From an uncultured Variovorax sp. (GTDB lineage: Bacteria; Pseudomonadota; Gammaproteobacteria; Burkholderiales; Burkholderiaceae): DNA of 10,677 nucleotides. The notes beneath the pieces are model-generated. The model did not search any database and had not been told where the DNA came from. It saw only the letters and a program-made list of their open reading frames with translations. Made by a program: the position numbers and the translations under genes. Positions within the stretch are counted from its first letter, which is position 1; each line of letters starts with the position of its first letter. This document shows, piece by piece, positions 6,769-10,677 of the stretch. The stretch is taken from NCBI GenBank assembly GCA_946478645.1, contig CAMLCW010000170.1, forward strand, positions 1-10,677, read 5' to 3'.

Positions 6769-6868
6769 GGCGTACTCCCCTTCTCTGTCTTGAATGATTG
6801 AAAAACCGGGCGCTTGGGCGGCCGGCTGCCTTTCGGCATCTCCATCCTAAGTCCGCCAAACCGCCCCG

Positions 6869-7000
6869 GAACCACCTTGGGAAGACCGCCTACGCGAAGT
6901 AGCGGCGCCCTGGAATCGTTCATCCGTCGTTCAGCCTGCGTTAACGATTGAATCAATCTATTTAAACCACGGCATCCACTGGATTGCCTACAGTGCGGCC
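6869..7000. promoter_or_regulatory. divergent regulatory region before the D-amino-acid lyase/RidA operon
   Basis: Noncoding on inspection. It holds an 11-base-spaced direct repeat TCGTTCA (6916-6922, 6927-6933), GTTAAC (6940-6945), a perfect palindrome ATTGAATCAAT (6947-6957) and TTTAAA (6961-6966), forming the most AT-rich stretch in the window. TACAGT (6989-6994) is a possible -10; its expected start site falls on the A of the lyase ATG at 7001. No good -35 is present, so activation by a regulator binding the repeats is plausible. No regulator gene lies beside it. The minus-strand TAGGAT (around 6850) is only a weak -10 candidate for the lipoprotein. Confidence 0.4.
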
Positions 7001-8143
7001 ATGCAGATCCCATCCACCACCCTCCCGCTCAACACGCCTGCCGCCCTCATCGACCTGCCGCGGATGCAGCGCAACATCGAACGCATGCAGGCACGCATGC
7101 TGGCGCTTGGCGTGCGCTTCCGGCCGCATGTGAAGACCACCAAGTGCACGCCCGTCGTGCGGGCCCAGCTTGCGGCGGGCGCGCAGGGCATCACGGTGTC
7201 GACGCTCAAGGAGGCCGAGCAGTTCTTCGCCGACGGCGTGACCGACATCCTTTACGCGGTCGGCATGGCGCCGCACCGGCTGCCGCAGGCGCTGGCGCTG
7301 CGGCGGCAGGGCTGCGAGCTCAAGATCATCACCGACAGCGTGGACTCGGCGCGCGCCATCGCCGGGTTCGGCCGGGCGCATGGGGAGGCCTTCGAGGTCT
7401 GGATCGAGATCGACACCGACGGCCACCGCTCCGGCATCAAGCCCGACGAGGCCGCGCTGCCCGCGGTGGGCGATGCCCTCGCGACGGGCGGCATGCGGCT
7501 GGGCGGCGTGCTCACGCATGCGGGCTCCAGCTACGAGCTCGACACGCCCGAGGCGCTGGCCACGATGGCCGAGCAGGAGCGCGCGGGCTGCGTGCGCGCG
7601 GCCGAGCGCCTGCGCGCCGCCGGCCTGCCCTGCCCGGTGGTCAGCGTGGGCTCGACGCCGACTGCGCTCTCTGCCGGCCGGCTCGAGGGCATCACCGAAG
7701 TGCGTGCCGGCGTCTATGTGCTGTTCGACCTCGTGATGCACAACGTCGGCGTATGCACCACCGACGAGATCGCGCTCAGCGTGCTCACGACCGTGATCGG
7801 CCACCAGGCCGACAAGGGCTGGGCGATCGTCGATGCCGGCTGGATGGCGATGAGCCGCGACCGCGGTACGCACAAGCAGAAGCGCGACTTCGGCTACGGC
7901 CTCGCCTGCAGCATCGACGGCCGGGTGCTCGAAGGCTACCTGCTGACGGGCGCCAACCAGGAACACGGCATCCTGTCGCGCGAGGGGGCGCCCGACACCG
8001 ACATTGCGCAACGGCTGCCGATCGGCACGCAGCTGCGGATCCTGCCCAACCATGCCTGCGCCACGGGCGCCCAGTTCCCTGCGTACCACGCGCTTTCGCA
8101 GGACGGCACGCTCGCCGAATGGAGCCGCGTCCATGGCTGGTGA
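7001..8143 (+). CDS. fold-type III PLP D-amino-acid lyase (D-threo-3-hydroxyaspartate dehydratase / D-serine dehydratase / D-threonine aldolase family)
   Basis: 380-aa cytosolic PLP- and metal-dependent enzyme with an alanine-racemase-like TIM barrel and a beta domain. Visible sites: RPHVKTTK with the likely PLP-binding Lys45; WIEIDTDGHRSGI; THAGSSYEL; phosphate-binding SVGSTPT; EVRAGVYVLFD; DAGWMAMSRDRG; and the C-terminal metal site NHACAT with His351 and Cys353. D-threonine aldolases of this family have His-x-Asp there, while D-serine dehydratase and D-threo-3-hydroxyaspartate dehydratase have His-x-Cys. Length (380) and the 351/353 numbering agree with what I recall of the Delftia hydroxyaspartate dehydratase. 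A dehydratase giving oxaloacetate or pyruvate plus ammonia is therefore favoured over an aldolase. There is no Shine-Dalgarno before the ATG; a leaderless mRNA is possible. It overlaps ridA by 11 bases. Confidence 0.9.
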   Translation: MQIPSTTLPLNTPAALIDLPRMQRNIERMQARMLALGVRFRPHVKTTKCTPVVRAQLAAGAQGITVSTLKEAEQFFADGVTDILYAVGMAPHRLPQALALRRQGCELKIITDSVDSARAIAGFGRAHGEAFEVWIEIDTDGHRSGIKPDEAALPAVGDALATGGMRLGGVLTHAGSSYELDTPEALATMAEQERAGCVRAAERLRAAGLPCPVVSVGSTPTALSAGRLEGITEVRAGVYVLFDLVMHNVGVCTTDEIALSVLTTVIGHQADKGWAIVDAGWMAMSRDRGTHKQKRDFGYGLACSIDGRVLEGYLLTGANQEHGILSREGAPDTDIAQRLPIGTQLRILPNHACATGAQFPAYHALSQDGTLAEWSRVHGW

Positions 8144-8528
8144 GGCCGCAACCCCGCGCTACGTCGCGCCCCCCGAACTGCCGGCGCCCGGCGGCCACTA
8201 CAGCCACGCCACCGTGGCCAACGGCTTCGTCTTCGTTTCGGGGCAGTTGCCCATCGCCCACGACGGCACGCGCCTCGTCGACGCGCCGTTCGAGCAGCAG
8301 GCGCGCCAGGTGCTCGACAACCTTGAGGCCGCACTGCGCGGGGCCGGCAGCGGCATCGACCGGCTGGTGCAGGTTCGCGTCTACCTCGACACGGTCGACA
8401 ACTGGCCGGCATTCAACGCGATCTATGCGCAATGGGCCGGCGCGGCCCGGCCCTCGCGCGCCATCGTCCCCACCGGTCCGCTGCACTTCGGGTTCAAGGT
8501 GGAGGTCGAGGCCGTGGCGCTGGCCTGA
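8133..8528 (+). CDS. RidA (YjgF/YER057c/UK114) family enamine/imine deaminase
   Basis: 131-aa protein, the usual length for this trimeric cytosolic family that hydrolyses reactive enamine/imine intermediates such as 2-aminoacrylate released by PLP enzymes. Motifs: GGHYSHATVANGFVFVSGQL at 20-39, QARQVLDNLEAAL, DRLVQVRVYLDTVDNW, FNAIYAQW, and RPSRAIVPTGPL with Arg109 at the position of the catalytic RidA arginine. GFKVEVEAVAL supplies the conserved Glu pair near the C-terminus. The ATG at 8133 (MAGEAATPRY) lies inside the end of the lyase gene (stop 8141-8143), so translation is probably coupled. Upstream in-frame codons belong to the lyase in another frame and give no family sequence. Pairing with a dehydratase that makes an enamine supports a detoxifying or rate-enhancing role. 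Confidence 0.93.
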   Translation: MAGEAATPRYVAPPELPAPGGHYSHATVANGFVFVSGQLPIAHDGTRLVDAPFEQQARQVLDNLEAALRGAGSGIDRLVQVRVYLDTVDNWPAFNAIYAQWAGAARPSRAIVPTGPLHFGFKVEVEAVALA

Positions 8529-8550
8529 GCGGCAAGCATGGCTTGCTGCT
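8528..8550 (+). terminator. GC-rich hairpin directly after the RidA stop
   Basis: AGCGGCAAGC (8528-8537) pairs with GCTTGCTGCT (8541-8550), 10 bp with one G-U, loop ATG. There is no T-tract, so this may be a weak terminator or an mRNA 3'-end stabiliser rather than an efficient intrinsic terminator. Confidence 0.35.
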
Positions 8551-8685
8551 GCGCGGGCGTTCATACAAGGTGTTGCCACCGCGTTCGCGGCACTGTGGGA
8601 TCCGGGTCCGTCTCGTCGTACGATTCGCTAACAAAGTTGTTCTGCCGGGACGACTCGAAACGTACCCGAAAAAGCAAACCAAAGG

Positions 8686-9867
8686 ATGCACTCGCTGAAT
8701 CTCGCCCTCTTCGAGGCGCTCGCAGCCGGCTTCTCCCCGCCCTCCGCGCTGCTGCTGCAGCTCGCATCGGCGATCGCGCTGTGGTCCTCATGGGCCTGCG
8801 CGGCCGTTCTCGCCTGGGTGGCGTGGCGCCGCGCGCCGGAGCGCGGCGAGTTGCTCACCGTGCTCGCGGCCGGCGGCGCGGCCTCGCTGATCGCGCACGA
8901 GATCGCCGCCTCCATCGGCATGCCGCGGCCCTTCATGGTCGGGCTCAGCCCTGCGCACGTGCCGCACGGCCTGCGTGCCGGGCTGCCAAGCACGCATGCC
9001 TCGGTGATGTTCACCATGGCCTTCACGCTGCTGTGGCGGCGCTCGCTGCGCGACGTCGGGCTGTTCCTGCTCGCCGTGGCGGTGGCGACCGGGTGGGCTC
9101 GCATCCATGTCGGCGTCCATTTTCCTTTCGACATCGCCGCGGGCGCGCTGCTGGGCGTGGGCATCGCCTTCGCGCTGTGCTCCGCGCGCGTGCTGGCCGC
9201 GCGGCTCGCGCCCCGCATCCCGAACCTGGTGGAAAGGCCTCTGCGGCGGCTCGCGGGCGGCGGCGCGGCACCCTGCGTGGTGCTGATGTTCATCGCCGCG
9301 GCCGCCTGGATCGGCAGCCATGCGCCGCATGCGCTCGGCGCGTCGATGCTGGAGGAAAACGGACCGATCGAGAACGGAACCATCCAGCTCTACCTGCTCG
9401 CGGTGCTGTGCTTCCTGCTGGTGCGCGTCGAGGCGATGTCGCAGTGGGACCGGGCGGCGGTCTGCGTCGTGCTGCTCGGCCTGGCGGCGCGCGAGGCGCA
9501 TTGGCTGCTCGCGCACCTGGAGGCGCCGGCCGATCTGCTGCGCGGTCCTGCGGCGCTCGTGGCCTTTGCGCCCGTGGCCGTTGCGGGCGCATGGCTCGCG
9601 CGGCGCGCCTGGTCGCAGCGCCGCGCGCTGCCGGCCTGGGCGCGCCGGCGCCCCGAAGCGATGACGCTGATGACCTTCGCCGCCGTGGTCGGCGCCGCGC
9701 TGGTGCTCGACCAGCTTCCTGCTTCCCCGGCAGCGGCGCAGTCCGCACACCTGATGCTGAGCTTCGAGGAGGTGCTGGAGCTGTGCCTGCCGGTGCTCGC
9801 ACTGCTGGCGGCACTGCAGGCGAGGCTGGGCAGCACTGAACGAACAAACGAACCGCTGCTTCCGTGA
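8686..9867 (+). CDS. PAP2-superfamily phosphatase-like membrane protein with a large extra C-terminal membrane domain
   Basis: 393-aa integral inner-membrane protein. Residues ~1-175 resemble the PAP2/BcrC lipid-phosphatase fold: first motif GMPRPF (R81-P82), second PSTH (H104), third ARIHVGVHFPFD (R139, H145, D149), so the catalytic His pair and Asp are present. The Lys expected seven residues before R81 is replaced by Ala74. PAP2 enzymes of this size (~180-200 aa) dephosphorylate undecaprenyl pyrophosphate or phospholipids. Here ~200 residues follow with at least five more hydrophobic segments and conserved-looking acidic/basic pairs: ENGPIENGT (~225-232), AAREAHW (R269-E270), LVLDQLP (D342), SFEEVLEL (E361, E362, E365). 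I do not recognise a named family for that part. ATG 8686 has AAAGG immediately upstream, unusually close. The stop overlaps the next gene's GTG (GTGA). Confidence 0.85.
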   Translation: MHSLNLALFEALAAGFSPPSALLLQLASAIALWSSWACAAVLAWVAWRRAPERGELLTVLAAGGAASLIAHEIAASIGMPRPFMVGLSPAHVPHGLRAGLPSTHASVMFTMAFTLLWRRSLRDVGLFLLAVAVATGWARIHVGVHFPFDIAAGALLGVGIAFALCSARVLAARLAPRIPNLVERPLRRLAGGGAAPCVVLMFIAAAAWIGSHAPHALGASMLEENGPIENGTIQLYLLAVLCFLLVRVEAMSQWDRAAVCVVLLGLAAREAHWLLAHLEAPADLLRGPAALVAFAPVAVAGAWLARRAWSQRRALPAWARRRPEAMTLMTFAAVVGAALVLDQLPASPAAAQSAHLMLSFEEVLELCLPVLALLAALQARLGSTERTNEPLLP

Positions 9868-10535
9868 GTGCTGCCGATTTCCTCCTGTCCCCTGCGGTGC
9901 AGAAGCTGCTGCAGGTCGTCTATGCCGCCCCCGATCAGCCGCACAGCGCGAGCGAACTGGCCCGCCGCACCAAGCTTGCCCTCGACGAGGTCGAGCGCAC
10001 GATCGAACACCTCGTCGAAAGCGGCATCCTCGCGAGACAAAAAGGCGAAGCCGATGCGCCGGCCCCGGTCACCGTCAACCGTTCATTCGTCTTCCATCGC
10101 GAGCTGCGCAGCATCGCGTTGAAGTCGTTCGCCGCGGCCGAACCGATCCGCGCCATGCTGCGCGCCAAGTTCAAGGACTCGGTCGTGCGTGCCTTCATCC
10201 TCGGCGAGAACGCGCAGGACAGCACAGTCGAACTCCTGGTCGTGCACGGCGCCGTGATGCCCGATCGCGCGGCCATGGCGGCGGCCTGCCAGAAGCTGTC
10301 GAAGTCGCTGCATCGGCACCTGCAGGTGCACGTCATCTCGAACGCGAGGTTCGAAGAACTGGCGCAGCGGCGCGATGTGCTGGCCGACAAGCTCGCGGGC
10401 CCATCGGCGTTCGAGATCATCGCGCCGGGCGACACCAAGGCGCAGTTGCCCGCCGCGCGGCGCGGTCTGCTGCACAGTGCGAAGAAAACGTTGGCGGCGC
10501 TGACGCGCTCCGAGCGGGGTGGCCGCAACGGGTGA
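9864..10535 (+). CDS. winged-helix protein with a degenerate nucleotidyltransferase (MNT-like) domain
   Basis: 223-aa predicted cytosolic protein starting at GTG 9864, which overlaps the PAP2-fusion stop by GTGA; no other start fits before Met99. Residues ~8-62 form an ArsR/MarR-like winged helix (SPAVQKLLQVVYAAPDQPHS, ASELARRTKLALDEVERTIE, HLVESGILARQKGE). Residues ~73-185 follow the pattern of the MNT domain attached to many such regulators: VNRSFVFHRELRSI, then VVRAFILGENAQ, STVELLVVHG, LQVHVISNARFEEL, LADKLAGPSAFEI. The nucleotidyltransferase signature (Gly-Ser, later Asp-x-Asp) is missing: Gly114-Glu115 stands for Gly-Ser, and Thr121 and Glu123 stand for the two Asp. The domain is probably inactive and may act as a sensor. 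It is likely a DNA-binding regulator working with the membrane protein encoded upstream. A basic tail (~195-223) follows. Confidence 0.8.
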   Translation: MSAADFLLSPAVQKLLQVVYAAPDQPHSASELARRTKLALDEVERTIEHLVESGILARQKGEADAPAPVTVNRSFVFHRELRSIALKSFAAAEPIRAMLRAKFKDSVVRAFILGENAQDSTVELLVVHGAVMPDRAAMAAACQKLSKSLHRHLQVHVISNARFEELAQRRDVLADKLAGPSAFEIIAPGDTKAQLPAARRGLLHSAKKTLAALTRSERGGRNG

Positions 10536-10550
10536 AAGCAGCGCTTCGGC

Positions 10551-10595
10551 AGAAATGAAAAAACCCTTGCAACTCGGTGTGAGCTGCAAGGGTTT
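10551..10595 (-). terminator. intrinsic terminator of the tRNA-Asp transcript
   Basis: AAACCCTTGCA (10561-10571) pairs perfectly with TGCAAGGGTTT (10585-10595). After one mismatch, CTC/GAG adds three inner pairs around the 5-base loop GGTGT. Read on the minus strand, the stem is followed by a T-rich tail (TTTTTTCATTTC, from 10561 down to 10551), as expected 5 bases after the tRNA 3' end. The plus-strand side (TTTCTGTTT) is weaker but could also stop the winged-helix gene, which ends at 10535. Confidence 0.82.
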
Positions 10596-10600
10596 CTGTT

Positions 10601-10677
10601 TGGCGGAGTGGACGGGACTCGAACCCGCGACCCCCGGCGTGACAGGCCGGTATTCTAACCAACTGAACTACCACTCC
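10601..10677 (-). tRNA. tRNA-Asp (anticodon GTC)
   Basis: Complete 77-base tRNA reaching the window edge. Read on the minus strand it begins GGAGTGGTAGTTCAGTTGG and ends TCCACTCCGCCA, with the 3' CCA encoded. The acceptor stem GGAGTGG/CCACTCC is perfect. The anticodon stem CCGGC/GCCGG encloses loop CTGTCAC with anticodon GTC at 10643-10641, and the T arm contains GGTTCGAGTCC. The sequence is very close to the E. coli tRNA-Asp. Its promoter lies beyond the right edge. tRNA 3' ends are common integration sites, but nothing mobile is seen here. Confidence 0.97.

Noticed and set aside
6483..7013. minus-strand open frame starting upstream of the SYLF lipoprotein
   Set aside because: Most of it is a shadow of the lipoprotein. 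The non-overlapping part (Gly/Pro/Arg-rich, RVGGLPKVV, RFGGLRMEM) has no recognisable pattern and no supporting ribosome-binding site.
7144..8631. 495-codon plus-strand open frame overlapping the lyase and RidA genes
   Set aside because: A shadow in another frame: Arg/Ala-rich, no motifs, while the overlapping frames hold intact enzyme families.
8538..9839. 433-codon plus-strand open frame overlapping the PAP2-fusion gene
   Set aside because: Arg/Ala/Gly-rich shadow frame. The alternative frame gives regular membrane segments and PAP2 motifs.
1..10677. mobile elements, CRISPR arrays or phage genes
   Set aside because: No regularly spaced repeats, transposase or integrase motifs, or terminal inverted repeats were found on inspection. 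The tRNA-Asp is intact and shows no duplicated 3' end within the window.

Overview
The window reads as chromosomal DNA of a high-GC betaproteobacterium, most likely family Comamonadaceae (order Burkholderiales) and possibly close to Variovorax, Acidovorax or Delftia. The basis is strong G/C third-position bias in every gene, the protein families present, and a 380-residue PLP enzyme whose length and metal-ligand spacing match my recollection of a Delftia enzyme. This is pattern recognition; no database search was run. No insertion sequence, integrase, CRISPR array or phage gene was seen.

Layout. (1) 1-2653, plus strand: an alkylation-damage operon. It holds the 3' part of an Ada/AraC-HTH plus AlkA DNA glycosylase fusion, then an O6-alkylguanine-DNA methyltransferase, then an EamA/DMT transporter that overlaps the methyltransferase by ATGA. 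(2) 2654-3687: a structured 5' region with several hairpins and a terminator-like GC stem plus T8, directly upstream of an outer-membrane beta-barrel gene. (3) 3767-4471: a YfcG/YghU-like glutathione S-transferase, converging on (4) 4503-5216, minus strand: an orphan Sfp-type phosphopantetheinyl transferase. (5) 5350-6183: a solitary ParB-N-like protein with a C-terminal leucine zipper. It meets, with no intervening base, (6) 6184-6768, minus strand: a SYLF/YSC84-domain lipoprotein. (7) 6769-7000: a divergent regulatory region. (8) 7001-8528: a D-amino-acid PLP lyase of the D-threonine aldolase/D-serine dehydratase fold, overlapping a RidA-type enamine deaminase by 11 bases. (9) 8686-10535: a PAP2-phosphatase-like membrane protein with a large extra membrane domain, overlapping by GTGA a winged-helix protein with a degenerate nucleotidyltransferase domain. 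(10) 10551-10677, minus strand: tRNA-Asp(GTC) followed by a clear intrinsic terminator.

How the genes fit together. The glycosylase and methyltransferase form a DNA alkylation-repair unit. The lyase/RidA pair makes biochemical sense, because dehydratases of this fold release reactive enamine/imine intermediates that RidA hydrolyses. The PAP2-fusion/pseudo-nucleotidyltransferase pair is the least explained unit and the best candidate for something undescribed. The leader before the outer-membrane gene is the best candidate for an unrecognised RNA regulator.
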